From Parafrigoribacterium_A sp035571875 (GTDB taxonomy: Bacteria; Actinomycetota; Actinomycetes; Actinomycetales; Microbacteriaceae), in assembly GCA_035571875.1 (NCBI GenBank), contig DATNBR010000065.1, forward strand, positions 1 to 64,000: a stretch of DNA of 64,000 nt, given 5' to 3'. Within the stretch, counting starts at the first letter, position 1, and each line of letters starts with the position of its first letter. The translations under genes were made by a program, and so were the position numbers. Under the pieces are notes generated by a model. It ran no database searches. It was given only the letters and a program-made list of their open reading frames with translations, and had not been told where the DNA came from. Positions 8,608 through 18,094 of the stretch are shown here, piece after piece.

Positions 8608-9764
8608 CAGCTCGAGTACGCGCTGTTCTCGTGGACGTAGTCGTGGGTGAGGTCGTTGGTGCGGATGACGGCCTCGGCGTCGCCCGACTTCAGGTCGATG
8701 AGCACGTGCACCGACCTGGGCGTCAGGTCAACCGACTCGCGCGGCTCGCCGGGTTCGCCCGAGCGGCAGACGCGCACGCCATTGATCGAGACATCGATGT
8801 CGTAGGGGTCGAACTGCGCGCTCGTCGTTCCGACGGCGGCGAGCACTCGGCCCCAGTTGGGATCATTGCCGAACACCGCGGCCTTGAACAGGTTGTTCCT
8901 GGCCACCGCGCGGCCGACCTCGACGGCGTCGTCCTCGCTCGCGGCGTGGATGGTTTCGATCGAGATATCGTGGCTGGCGCCCTCGGCGTCACCCTGCAGT
9001 TGCAGGGCGAGGTCGTCGCAGAGCTGGGTGAGCGCGGACTGGAACTCGTCGAGATCGGGGACGATTCCGGATGCGCCACTGGCGAGGAGCGTCACCTGGT
9101 CGTTCGTCGACATGCAGCCATCGGAGTCGAGGCGGTCGAAGGTGACGCGAGTCGCCGCCCGCAGCGCCCGGTCGAGGTCTGCGGAACCCAGGTCGACATC
9201 CGTGGTGATGACGACGAGCATGGTGGCGAGTCCGGGTGCCAGCATGCCCGCACCCTTCGCCATTGCGCCGATCGACCAGCCATCGCGCTCGACGATCGCC
9301 TGCTTGCTATGTGTATCGGTCGTCATGATCGCGAGTGCGGCATCCTCGCCACCGCTCGTGGACAGGAGCGGCACGGCGCCTGCGACTCCGGCGAGCACCC
9401 GGTCGCGGAACTGCTGGTCGCCGCTGCCGATGAGTCCCGTGGAACAGACCAGGACGTCGCCGGAGGAGATGTCGAGTGCCTCGCCGACGGCCTCGGCCGT
9501 GGCGTGCGTGGTCTGAAAGCCGAAGCTGCCGGTGTAGCAGTTGGCCCCGCCGGAATTGAGCACGATCGCCGAGACGACACCGTCGGAGATCACCTGTTCC
9601 GACCAGAGGATCGGGTTTGCCTTGGCCCGGTTGCTCGTGAACACGGCCGCCGCCGCCTGGCGTGGTCCGCGGTTCACCACGAGCGCGACGTCTTTGTTGC
9701 CGCTGGACTTGAGTCCTGCGGCAAAGCCGGCGGCCTCGAAGCCCTGCGCTCTCGTAACGCTCAT
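8607..9764 (-). CDS. argJ: Glutamate N-acetyltransferase / ornithine acetyltransferase
   Basis: Recycles the acetyl group from N-acetylornithine to glutamate. 385 residues. The self-cleavage site is in KGAGMLAPGLATML, between Ala180 and Thr181; Thr181 becomes the N-terminal nucleophile of the beta chain. NSGGANCYTG (70-79) and the STGLIG block are conserved. Presence of argJ indicates the cyclic acetyl route. The start overlaps the argC stop by four bases (ATGA). Confidence 0.97.
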   Translation of the reverse strand: MSVTRAQGFEAAGFAAGLKSSGNKDVALVVNRGPRQAAAAVFTSNRAKANPILWSEQVISDGVVSAIVLNSGGANCYTGSFGFQTTHATAEAVGEALDISSGDVLVCSTGLIGSGDQQFRDRVLAGVAGAVPLLSTSGGEDAALAIMTTDTHSKQAIVERDGWSIGAMAKGAGMLAPGLATMLVVITTDVDLGSADLDRALRAATRVTFDRLDSDGCMSTNDQVTLLASGASGIVPDLDEFQSALTQLCDDLALQLQGDAEGASHDISIETIHAASEDDAVEVGRAVARNNLFKAAVFGNDPNWGRVLAAVGTTSAQFDPYDIDVSINGVRVCRSGEPGEPRESVDLTPRSVHVLIDLKSGDAEAVIRTNDLTHDYVHENSAYSS

Positions 9765-10804
9765 GGTGCTACTCCATCCACGGGAAGACCGAGTGTCTCG
9801 GGCATGCCGAGCGCTAGGTTGGCGGACTGGATCGCCGCGCCCGCGGTGCCCTTGACGAGATTGTCGATGGCCGTGATCGTGACGACTCGACCCGCGGCCT
9901 CGTCGATGGCGAGTCCTATGAGCGCGATGTTGGCGCCGGTCACATCGCCGCTCTTCGGGAATTCGCCCGCTGGCAGGAGGTGCACGAATGGCTCGTTCGC
10001 GTACGCCTCTTCCCAGGCCGACCGAACCTGACTCGCGGTCACTCCCTCGGCGAGCCTCGCTGTGGAGGTGGCGAGAATACCCCTCGACGTCGGCACGAGG
10101 ACCGGAGTGAACGAGATGGAGACGTTCGCACCTCCCGCGGCACCGAGGTTCTGCAGGATCTCGGGCACGTGACGGTGAATGCCGCCCACGGCATACGCCG
10201 AAGCAGAGCCGAGGATCTCGCTCGCAAGCAGTGAGGTCTTGAGGCTTCTGCCCGCACCCGAGGTTCCCACGGCGAGAACCGCCACGAGGTCGCTCGCCTC
10301 GATCACGCCGGCCCGGATGCCCGGTGCAAGCCCCAGCGTCACCGCAGTGACGTTGCAGCCCGGCACCGCAACCCGCGTGGTGCCGAGGAGCACGTCGCGC
10401 TGCTTACCGCCTGTGACCACGAGTTCCGGCAGGCCATAACTCCAGGCCTCGTGATGGTCGCCGCCATAGAACTTCGCCCAGTCGGTCGCGCTCGTGAGCC
10501 GGTGATCGGCGCCACAGTCGACGACGAGCGGCGTGGTCGCGAGGGCGTCGCTGAGGTTGCCCGATGCGCCATGCGGAAGCGCGAGGAAGACGACGTCGTG
10601 ACCCGCGAGCGTCTCGGGCGTCGTCACCTCGAGAGTGAGGTGGGCCAGGGAGCGGAGGTGCGGGTGCACCGCTGACAACCGCTGGCCCGCGTTCTGGTGC
10701 GCGGTGACGGTCGTCACCTCGAATTGAGGGTGGAGCGTGAGCAGCCGCAGGAGCTCGGCACCCGCGTAACCGCTGGCACCAGCCACGGCAACGGAGTAAG
10801 ACAT
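9761..10804 (-). CDS. argC: N-acetyl-gamma-glutamyl-phosphate reductase
   Basis: NADPH-dependent reduction of acetylglutamyl phosphate to the semialdehyde. 347 residues. The nucleotide-binding N-terminus is VAVAGASGYAGAELLRLL. The catalytic cysteine is Cys150 in VAVPGCNVTA, and LPHG (77-80) and CGADHRL (97-103) are family blocks. It is the first gene of argCJBDF-argH; AAGG seven nt before the ATG is the ribosome-binding site. Arginine repression would act upstream, but no argR is in the window. Confidence 0.97.
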   Translation of the reverse strand: MSYSVAVAGASGYAGAELLRLLTLHPQFEVTTVTAHQNAGQRLSAVHPHLRSLAHLTLEVTTPETLAGHDVVFLALPHGASGNLSDALATTPLVVDCGADHRLTSATDWAKFYGGDHHEAWSYGLPELVVTGGKQRDVLLGTTRVAVPGCNVTAVTLGLAPGIRAGVIEASDLVAVLAVGTSGAGRSLKTSLLASEILGSASAYAVGGIHRHVPEILQNLGAAGGANVSISFTPVLVPTSRGILATSTARLAEGVTASQVRSAWEEAYANEPFVHLLPAGEFPKSGDVTGANIALIGLAIDEAAGRVVTITAIDNLVKGTAGAAIQSANLALGMPETLGLPVDGVAP

Positions 10805-10870
10805 AGCGCTACCTTAGTGATCGATCGGACAGGGATCTTAGGCGGCGGCGGCGCGCTTTCTGCTGACGAT

Positions 10871-10882
10871 TCAGCATGCTGA
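10871..10882. promoter_or_regulatory. 12-bp palindrome upstream of argC
   Basis: TCAGCATGCTGA is a perfect palindrome about 67 bp before the argC ATG. Its position suits an operator such as an ARG box, although it does not match the E. coli consensus well. The remaining 10805-11085 interval (about 280 bp) holds no credible gene; a 109-codon open frame there has low-complexity Arg/Ser composition. Confidence 0.35.
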
Positions 10883-11011
10883 GGGACTCAGCGACGCGGC
10901 GTCGCCCACGATCGGCGCGCGCGAGTGACCGGGCGGCGAAGCTCGCCGTGTCGCGTCCCGCGAATGTCCATGTGAACGACCATACCTCCTCGCTGACCCG
11001 CTCCACTAATC

Positions 11012-11032
11012 CGACGCAGCAATCGTGCGTCG
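11012..11032 (-). terminator. Candidate hairpin terminator after pheT
   Basis: CGACGCA (11012-11018) and TGCGTCG (11026-11032) form a perfect 7-bp stem with a 7-nt loop, about 54 nt past the pheT stop. No T-run follows, as is common for actinobacterial terminators, so the call is tentative. Confidence 0.35.
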
Positions 11033-11085
11033 TGTCGCAGCCCGAATGAGCCGCCATCGGCGGGGTTTCACGGCAAGAATCGTGG

Positions 11086-13650
11086 CTACTCCCGCAGGAC
11101 GGCGCCGAATCGTTGCGTCGCCAGCGCGAGTCCCGCAAGTTTCGCCTCCGTGGCCTCGGCCGCGGTGAGCGTGCGGTCCACCGCCCTGAATCGCAGCGCG
11201 AAGGTCAGCGACTTCGCGCCATCCTCCACGCCGCTTCCACGGTAGTCGTCGACGAGCCGTGCATCCTCCAGCAGGCTTCCGGCTCCCTCGACGATGGCCG
11301 CGCGCACCTCCCCAGCGGGGACCTCCGCCGCGACGACGAGCGACAGGTCCTGCGTCGCGGCGGGCAGCGTCGCGATCGCGGCGGGAGCCACATCTTCCCG
11401 TGCGAGAGCGACGAGAGCATCGAGGTCGAGTTCGAGCACGGCGACGACGCGCGGCAGATCGAGCTCCTCCGCGAGCGCCGGCAGCAGCTCGCCGGCGAAA
11501 CCGACGCTCTGCTCGCCGACGAAGAGTTCTGCGGTGCGACCGGGGTGCATCGCCTGGTGGCTTCCCTGGCGCGGCGAGATCTCGACGCGGAGGGCAACAC
11601 CGAGCTGCTGCACGGCAGCGAGCGCGTCGCCGAGACCACGCTTGAGCGCGACCTGTCCTGGCTGTTTCTGCACGGCGTCACCGACGAAGAGTGCCGCGAG
11701 GTGACGAGGCTGGGGTGGAATGCCGGCGTTCAGTGCGTGGAGGACATCCACGCTCGGTCGGGCGTCACCCACCGGCAGTGCCCCGACGCCGTAGCTGCGG
11801 TTCGGCTCCGGAAGGAACACCGAACCAGCCTCGAAGATCGCGAGATCGGTGAGGCTCCTAGAGAGATTGCGCCTCGCCACCTCGATCAGACCCGGGATGA
11901 GTGAGGTGCGAAGGTACGGAACCTCGCCGTCGAGCGGGTTGGCGAGCTTCAGTTGCGGAACGGCGCCGGCGGACGGGGATCCGAAGACGTTGTTGCTCTG
12001 CTCGGAGACGAAGGGGTACGCGAGTACCTCGGTCAGTCCGTTGGCCGCGAGCATCTGCGCGACTGTGCGGCGAAGGCGCTGCGGCCGGGTGAGACCGCGC
12101 CCGGGCGGGGCGGTGGGCAGCACGGAGGGGATGCGGTCGTAGCCGACGATGCGCGCAACCTCCTCCGCGAGCGTGGCCTTGTCGGTGAGATCTGGGCGCC
12201 AGCTCGGCGCGGTGACCGTCCATCCGTCGGCGTGGTCGTCGACGGCGCAGCCGATCGCGACGAGCGAGGTCCGGATCTCGTCGTCGGAGAAGTGCACCCC
12301 CACGATCGACTCGATGTAGCCCGCAGGCAGTTCGATCGACCGCGGCACCTGCGTGGAGAACCAGCGCGAGCCGAGGACATCCGCGGTTCCCCCGGCGAGT
12401 TCGACCAGGAGCTGCACGACCCTCGCGGCGGCGGCCTCGGCCACCTTCGGGTCGACACCGCGCTCGAAGCGCTTCGACGCTTCGCTCGGAAGCTTGTGCC
12501 GCCTTGCCGATCGTGCGATCGAGACGGGGTCGAAATTCGCGGCTTCGATGAGCACGTTCGTCGTGCCATCGCTGATCTCGGTCGATGCGCCACCCATCAC
12601 ACCCGCGAGGCCGATCGGCCCGGAATCATCGGTGATGAGCAGGTCTTCCGCACTGAGCGTGCGCACTTGCTCGTCGAGGGTGACGAGTTTTTCGCCCTGG
12701 AGCGCGCGACGCACGACGATGCCGCCGTGCAGACGATCGAGGTCGTAACCGTGGATCGGCTGGCCGAGTTCGAACATCACGTAGTTCGTGATGTCGACGA
12801 CGAGCGAAATCGAGCGGATGCCGACGAGCTTCAGCCGCGACACCATCCACGGCGGGGTCGGCCGCGTCGGGTCGATGTTCCTGACCACCCTTGTCACGAA
12901 CACGGTCGCGCCGACGCGGCCGCGGATGGGCGACACGTCATCGATGGCGACCGGGAATGTCGATACGCGGGCTCCTTCGTCGCTCGCTAGCCGATCACCG
13001 GAGTCTTCGGGGAACGGGAGATCCGCGCGCAGTGCGGGGTCGCGGAAGGCCGCGCCGGTGGAGTGCGAGTACTCGCGCGCGATGCCGCGAATCGAGAAGG
13101 CGTAGCCGCGATCGGGCGTGACGTTGACCTCGACGGCCGTGTCGTCCAGGCCGAGCAGGGCGATGGCATCCGTACCGACCTCGGCGTCGAGGCCGAGCGA
13201 GGCGAGGCGAAGGATGCCGTCGTGCTCTTCCCCCAGGCCGAGCTCGCGTGCGGAGGCGATCATGCCGTCGGACACGTGACCGTAGGTCTTGCGCGCGGCG
13301 ATCGGGAACGGACCGGGGAGCACGGCGCCAGGCAGCGTCACGACGACCTTGTCGCCGGCGGCGAAGTTATGCGCGCCACAGACGATGCCGCGCACATCCG
13401 CTCCCCCGTCTGCGGCCGTCTCGCCCTCGGGCGCGACGCGCACGGAGCACCAGTTGATGGTCTTGCCATTGCTCTGCGGCTCCGGCGTGAACTCGAGCAC
13501 CTGCCCCACCACGATGGGTCCGCTCAGCTCGAAGCGGTGGATGTCTTCTTCTTCGAGACCGACCTTCACCAGGTCGGCGTGGACTTCTTCGGGCGTGGCA
13601 TCGACGGGAACATCGACGAACTCGCGAAGCCAACTCAGGGGAACGCGCAT
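11086..13650 (-). CDS. pheT: Phenylalanine--tRNA ligase beta subunit
   Basis: Non-catalytic but tRNA-binding and editing subunit of the (alpha-beta)2 enzyme. 854 residues. The N-terminus MRVPLSWLREFVDV starts a tRNA-binding-like EMAP/OB domain (GPIVVGQVLEF near 43). The B3/B4 editing domain follows around 200-400. The catalytic-like core contains YDRIPSVLPT and ANGLTEVLAYPFVS. The last about 95 residues form the FDX-anticodon-binding domain (FALRFRAVDRTLTAAE). The start overlaps the pheS stop (TGATG). Confidence 0.96.
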   Translation of the reverse strand: MRVPLSWLREFVDVPVDATPEEVHADLVKVGLEEEDIHRFELSGPIVVGQVLEFTPEPQSNGKTINWCSVRVAPEGETAADGGADVRGIVCGAHNFAAGDKVVVTLPGAVLPGPFPIAARKTYGHVSDGMIASARELGLGEEHDGILRLASLGLDAEVGTDAIALLGLDDTAVEVNVTPDRGYAFSIRGIAREYSHSTGAAFRDPALRADLPFPEDSGDRLASDEGARVSTFPVAIDDVSPIRGRVGATVFVTRVVRNIDPTRPTPPWMVSRLKLVGIRSISLVVDITNYVMFELGQPIHGYDLDRLHGGIVVRRALQGEKLVTLDEQVRTLSAEDLLITDDSGPIGLAGVMGGASTEISDGTTNVLIEAANFDPVSIARSARRHKLPSEASKRFERGVDPKVAEAAAARVVQLLVELAGGTADVLGSRWFSTQVPRSIELPAGYIESIVGVHFSDDEIRTSLVAIGCAVDDHADGWTVTAPSWRPDLTDKATLAEEVARIVGYDRIPSVLPTAPPGRGLTRPQRLRRTVAQMLAANGLTEVLAYPFVSEQSNNVFGSPSAGAVPQLKLANPLDGEVPYLRTSLIPGLIEVARRNLSRSLTDLAIFEAGSVFLPEPNRSYGVGALPVGDARPSVDVLHALNAGIPPQPRHLAALFVGDAVQKQPGQVALKRGLGDALAAVQQLGVALRVEISPRQGSHQAMHPGRTAELFVGEQSVGFAGELLPALAEELDLPRVVAVLELDLDALVALAREDVAPAAIATLPAATQDLSLVVAAEVPAGEVRAAIVEGAGSLLEDARLVDDYRGSGVEDGAKSLTFALRFRAVDRTLTAAEATEAKLAGLALATQRFGAVLRE

Positions 13651-14690
13651 CAGACCACCATTCCGAACTGCTGGCTGAAGCGAATATCGCCCTCGACCAT
13701 GTCTCTCATGTCATTCAGGTCATTGCGGAACTGCAGCGTGCGTTCGATGCCCATGCCGAAGGCGAAGCCCTGGTACTCGTCAGGATCGATGCCGGCCGCG
13801 CGCAGGACGTTCCGGTTGACCATGCCGCATCCGCCCCACTCGACCCAGCGCGCGCCGCCCTTGGCGTTCGGCTGCCAGACATCCATCTCGGCGCTCGGCT
13901 CGGTGAAGGGGAAGTAGTTGGGGCGCAGGCGGATCTTTGCCTCAGCGCCGAACATGAGGCGCGCGAAGTGCTCGAGGGTGCCGCGCAGATGCGCCATCGT
14001 GAGTCCCTTGTCGATCGCGATGCCCTCGACCTGGTGGAAGACCGGCGTGTGCGTGGCGTCGAGTTCGTCGGTGCGATACACCTTGCCCGGTGCGATCACG
14101 TAGACGGGAAGTTCACGACTGAGCAGCGAGCGGATCTGCACGGGGCTCGTGTGCGTGCGCAGCACGAGATGCGAATCCTGCGGCTCGACGAAGAACGTGT
14201 CTTGCATGGCGCGGGCCGGATGATCCTCGTCGAAGTTCAGGGCGTCGAAGTTGAACCACTCGTTCTCGAGCTCCGGTCCCTCGGCGACCTCCCACCCCAT
14301 TCCGACGAACATGTCGGCGATGTGCTCCATCAACAGGCTGAGCGGATGGCGAGCACCCGGCGTCCAGCGACTCGCGACCGCGGTTACGTCCACGAATTCC
14401 TGAGCGAGCCGAGCCGCCTCCTCCGCGGAGTGCAACTCGCTCTCACGCGCGGCGAAGGCCTGGTTGACCCGCGCGCGCGCCTGCCCGACGAGCTTGCCCA
14501 TCGCGGCCTTGTCTGCCGGCGCGACATCACGCAGCGAGGCATTGAGGCGCGCCAGCGTGGATGACTCGCCGAGATGCTCGCTCTTGACGCGGGTGAAGCC
14601 GGCGAGGTCGGGCGCTGATGCGACCGCTGCGAGAGCGGCGGTCACCGCCGACTCGACGGCCTGATCGGTGATGGGAGAGGTCTCAGACAC
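13650..14690 (-). CDS. pheS: Phenylalanine--tRNA ligase alpha subunit
   Basis: Catalytic class II subunit charging tRNA-Phe. 346 residues from GTG at 14690 (beginning VSETSPITDQAVES), the expected length. The N-terminal coiled coil spans about 1-90, then HPLSLLMEHI and the motif-2 region with VLRTHTSPVQIRSL, and motif 3 near QGFAFGMGIERTL. The frame stays open upstream, but that sequence is antisense to the permease gene. Only 20 nt separate it from the gluD stop, without a strong ribosome-binding site. It is translationally coupled to pheT. Confidence 0.94.
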   Translation of the reverse strand: MSETSPITDQAVESAVTAALAAVASAPDLAGFTRVKSEHLGESSTLARLNASLRDVAPADKAAMGKLVGQARARVNQAFAARESELHSAEEAARLAQEFVDVTAVASRWTPGARHPLSLLMEHIADMFVGMGWEVAEGPELENEWFNFDALNFDEDHPARAMQDTFFVEPQDSHLVLRTHTSPVQIRSLLSRELPVYVIAPGKVYRTDELDATHTPVFHQVEGIAIDKGLTMAHLRGTLEHFARLMFGAEAKIRLRPNYFPFTEPSAEMDVWQPNAKGGARWVEWGGCGMVNRNVLRAAGIDPDEYQGFAFGMGIERTLQFRNDLNDMRDMVEGDIRFSQQFGMVV

Positions 14691-14710
14691 GAGACCCAAG
14701 TTTAGTGGGG

Positions 14711-15622
14711 CTACAGCGGTGGCCCATTGCGGCCGGAGGGAAGAGTGATGGCCCTCGTCCCGTCCTCGCCCGGCTGCCGCGGCGCAGCTGCGGTGGCGTT
14801 GCCGAGCTTCGGTCCGCTGCGTCGTGCGACGAAACGCGCGACCCACGACAGCGTCAGGTTCAGCGCGAGATAGATCGCCAAGCCGACGATGAACAGCGTG
14901 AAGATGTAGCGGCTGCCGAAGAAGTTCCTGTTGTCGCTGATCTGGCGGGCGAGCTCCGGATAGCTGACGATGTAGGCGAGCGAGGTGTCCTTCAGGAGTA
15001 CGACGAGCTGCGCAAGGATGATCGGAAGCATCTGCCGGAAGGCCTGCGGAAACTCGATCAGGCGCCAGGTCTTGATCGGGCTGAGGCCGAGCGCGAGCCC
15101 CGCCTCCCGCTGCCCACGAGGAAGCGAGGTGACGCCGGCGCGGAGCGCTTCGCCGATGATCGCACCGTTGTAGATGGCGAGACCAAGCACGCCCGACCAG
15201 TACGATCCAGCGGCGAAAACGAGGAATACGAAGAAGATCATGAGTAGCAGCGGTATTCCCCGCACGAATTCCAGGATGACACCGGTCACGACGCGGACCC
15301 ATCTCTGTCGTGCCGTGCGGCCGAAGGAGAAGGCGATGCCCACGAGGACGGCGAGAATCGCGGCGACCGCGGCCATCCGGAGTGTGTTCAGCGTTGCGGT
15401 ACCGAACGAGGTCCACACGACCGGCTCGGCGAGGATGTCCCAGCGCGACGCGTCAAACATGCCCGGGGTCGTCGCGCCGTTCGCATTGACCCGCGGTGCT
15501 GCGAGGGTGACGTACATCCAGAAGAAGAACGCGATGATCACGACGATGCCGACGACTGAGGCGATCAGCGAGCGACGACGCGTCTTCGGTCCCGGGGCGT
15601 CATAGAGCACGCTCACGCTCAT
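14711..15622 (-). CDS. gluD: Glutamate-type amino-acid ABC transporter permease
   Basis: Inner-membrane subunit of a polar amino-acid importer. 303 residues. A long N-terminal hydrophobic segment (20-42) is followed by the His/Glu/Gln/Arg/opine permease core of about five transmembrane helices. The EAA loop is visible as EALRAGVTSLPRGQREAGLALGLSP. The C-terminal tail of about 30 residues is Pro/Arg-rich. The start overlaps the gluC stop by ATGA. Order gluA-gluB-gluC-gluD matches the Corynebacterium glutamate uptake operon. Confidence 0.9.
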   Translation of the reverse strand: MSVSVLYDAPGPKTRRRSLIASVVGIVVIIAFFFWMYVTLAAPRVNANGATTPGMFDASRWDILAEPVVWTSFGTATLNTLRMAAVAAILAVLVGIAFSFGRTARQRWVRVVTGVILEFVRGIPLLLMIFFVFLVFAAGSYWSGVLGLAIYNGAIIGEALRAGVTSLPRGQREAGLALGLSPIKTWRLIEFPQAFRQMLPIILAQLVVLLKDTSLAYIVSYPELARQISDNRNFFGSRYIFTLFIVGLAIYLALNLTLSWVARFVARRSGPKLGNATAAAPRQPGEDGTRAITLPSGRNGPPL

Positions 15623-16266
15623 CGTGCCACCACCACCCTCTTCTCGATAGCGCCGGCGATGAGGCCGAGTGGCACGGTGATGACCAGATACAGCGCGGCG
15701 GCATACAGCAGGACCAGGATGACCGAGCTCGGGTTGTCGCGGGTCGCCGCGTTCGTCTGCTTGAACAGCTCGTTGACGAAGAAGATGCCAGCGACCGAGG
15801 TGTTCTTGGTGAGCGCGATGAAGACGTTGATGAGCGGTGGCACGACCATGCGTGCGGCCTGCGGCAGAATGACCAGTCCGACGGTCTGCACGAAGCCCAT
15901 GCCGACGGCACGGGCCGCCTCCGCCTGACCGACGGGCACGCCGTTGAAACCCGAGCGGATCGCTTCGGCCACGAACGGCGAGGTGTAGGCGATGAGCCCG
16001 ATCAGCGCGAGCGGAAAGTAGTCGAGCCCCGAGCCGAGGATCGGGAGGACGAAGGCGCAGAACATCAGGACGAGCAGCAGCGGCACATTCCTGAGCACCT
16101 CGGTGTACACGGTCGCAAACACGCGGAGCGACGGCACCGGCGAGATACGCATCGTGGCGATGATCACGCCGACGACGAACGCTCCGACACCCGAGATGAC
16201 GAGCAGGGTGAGCGTCTGGAGGAAGCCGGCCAGGTAGATCGGGGTCACGTCAATGATGGCGTCCAC
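15619..16266 (-). CDS. gluC: Glutamate-type amino-acid ABC transporter permease
   Basis: Partner permease of gluD. 215 residues, the normal short form. It starts with MDAIIDVTPIYLAGFLQTLTL, has five hydrophobic helices and the EAA loop EAIRSGFNGVPVGQAEAARAVGMG near 120-143 that contacts the ATPase. It lies after a strong hairpin that separates it from gluB, which suggests lower expression than the binding protein. Confidence 0.92.
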   Translation of the reverse strand: MDAIIDVTPIYLAGFLQTLTLLVISGVGAFVVGVIIATMRISPVPSLRVFATVYTEVLRNVPLLLVLMFCAFVLPILGSGLDYFPLALIGLIAYTSPFVAEAIRSGFNGVPVGQAEAARAVGMGFVQTVGLVILPQAARMVVPPLINVFIALTKNTSVAGIFFVNELFKQTNAATRDNPSSVILVLLYAAALYLVITVPLGLIAGAIEKRVVVAR

Positions 16267-16298
16267 CCTTCACCTCCCTCTCCTGTTGTGTGCGTGGC

Positions 16299-16330
16299 GT
16301 GAGCCCGCCCGCCTCGGCGGACGGGCTCAC
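16299..16330 (-). terminator. Intercistronic hairpin between gluB and gluC
   Basis: GTGAGCCCGCCCGCC (16299-16313) can pair with GGCGGACGGGCTCAC (16316-16330), a 15-bp stem with one mismatch and a 2-nt minimal loop. It begins 10 nt after the gluB stop and lacks a long T-run. Such hairpins commonly act as partial terminators or 3' stabilisers that keep binding-protein mRNA more abundant than permease mRNA; that role is inferred here. Confidence 0.7.
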
Positions 16331-16340
16331 GGTTCGAGAA

Positions 16341-17216
16341 CTAGTCGTTCGTGTAGCGGTCGACGGCCGGCGGCTTCGGCGTCTTCAGGACCTTGCCCGC
16401 GGTGGCCTCCCAGGCCTTCTTCCACGAACCGTCCTTGTACGACTTCTCGAGCGCGTCGTTGATGAAGTCGCGGAAGGCGTCGTCGTCATGCGCGAGTCCG
16501 ATGCCGTAGGGCTCCTCGGTGAAGGGGTTGCTCAGCACTTCGAACTCGCCCTCGTTCTGGTCGGCGAGGCCCGCGAGGATCACGTTGTCCGTGGTCACCG
16601 CGACGACCTTGCCGTTGCGCAGCGGCTCGAGACAGTTGGAGTAGGTGTCGGTCGTGAGGAGATCGACCTTGTAGGCCTCGATGTTCTTCGCCGAGGTCGA
16701 GCCAGACACGCTGCACACCTTCTTGCCCTCGAGGTCCTCCGGGCCCTTGATGCCCTCTGGGTTCCCCTTCAGCACGAGGATGTCCTGTCCGGCGTTGTAA
16801 TACGGGCCGGCGAAGGAGACCTTCTCCTTGCGGGCGTCGTTGATCGTGTAGGTCGCGACCACAAGATCCACAGTGTTGTTCTCTATGAATGTTTCGCGGT
16901 TGGCAGAAACCGTCTCTACCCACTTGATCTTGTCCGCGGAAATCCCCAGGTCAGCGGCGATGATCTTGCCGATCTCGACGTCGAAACCGACGGGCGTGCC
17001 ATCCGGACCCTTGAGGCCGAAGAGTGGCTGGTCGAACTTGGTACCGATGGTGATGGTGCCCGCCTTGGCGAGCTTGGCCATGGTAGTGCCCGACTCGAAC
17101 TTCGGCGCCTTGGCCACGGGTGCGGCGGGGCTGTCACTCCCGGATGCGCATGCTCCAAGCCCGAGGACACTGGCAGCGGCAATGGCGGTAATCATCAGAC
17201 TTTTCTTGAGTCTCAT
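16341..17216 (-). CDS. gluB: Glutamate-type ABC transporter substrate-binding lipoprotein
   Basis: Extracellular solute-binding lipoprotein delivering substrate to GluCD. 291 residues. The signal is MRLKKSLMIT plus a hydrophobic stretch, ending in the lipobox LGAC with lipidated Cys23. The mature part is a bacterial SBP family 3 fold: KAGTITIGTKFDQPLFG, VGFDVEIGKIIAADLG, and NNTVDLVVATYTINDARKEKVSFAGPYY. Glutamate is the best guess for substrate from operon layout; other acidic or polar amino acids are possible. Confidence 0.93.
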   Translation of the reverse strand: MRLKKSLMITAIAAASVLGLGACASGSDSPAAPVAKAPKFESGTTMAKLAKAGTITIGTKFDQPLFGLKGPDGTPVGFDVEIGKIIAADLGISADKIKWVETVSANRETFIENNTVDLVVATYTINDARKEKVSFAGPYYNAGQDILVLKGNPEGIKGPEDLEGKKVCSVSGSTSAKNIEAYKVDLLTTDTYSNCLEPLRNGKVVAVTTDNVILAGLADQNEGEFEVLSNPFTEEPYGIGLAHDDDAFRDFINDALEKSYKDGSWKKAWEATAGKVLKTPKPPAVDRYTND

Positions 17217-17250
17217 GGTTGTCTCCTAGCTGTGTTGCTTATCAACTGAT

Positions 17251-18006
<756 letters not shown>

Positions 18007-18066
18007 CCAAGTAGACAATCACACTCGTGATGGAAATGCGAACGACGACATGACTTCGTGATGGAG

Positions 18067-18088
18067 GCGTTACAAGCGCTTGCAACGC
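18067..18088. promoter_or_regulatory. LacI-type operator-like palindrome upstream of gluA
   Basis: GCGTTACAAGC|GCTTGCAACGC is a 22-bp palindrome with a single mismatch pair, centred on CAAGCGCTTG, the hallmark core of many LacI/CcpA-family operators. It lies about 60 bp before the gluA ATG and 7 bp after the end of the methylase gene. It could alternatively act as a hairpin terminator for that gene. No LacI-family gene is in the window. Confidence 0.5.
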
Positions 18089-18094
18089 GCGACC

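Noticed and set aside
10809..11138. 109-codon frame between argC and pheT
   Set aside because: Low-complexity Arg/Ser composition, overlaps the pheT end and has no recognisable domain.
13650..15416. 588-codon fusion of pheS with sequence inside the permease gene
   Set aside because: The upstream part is out-of-frame permease DNA; the GTG at 14690 gives the normal PheS N-terminus and length.
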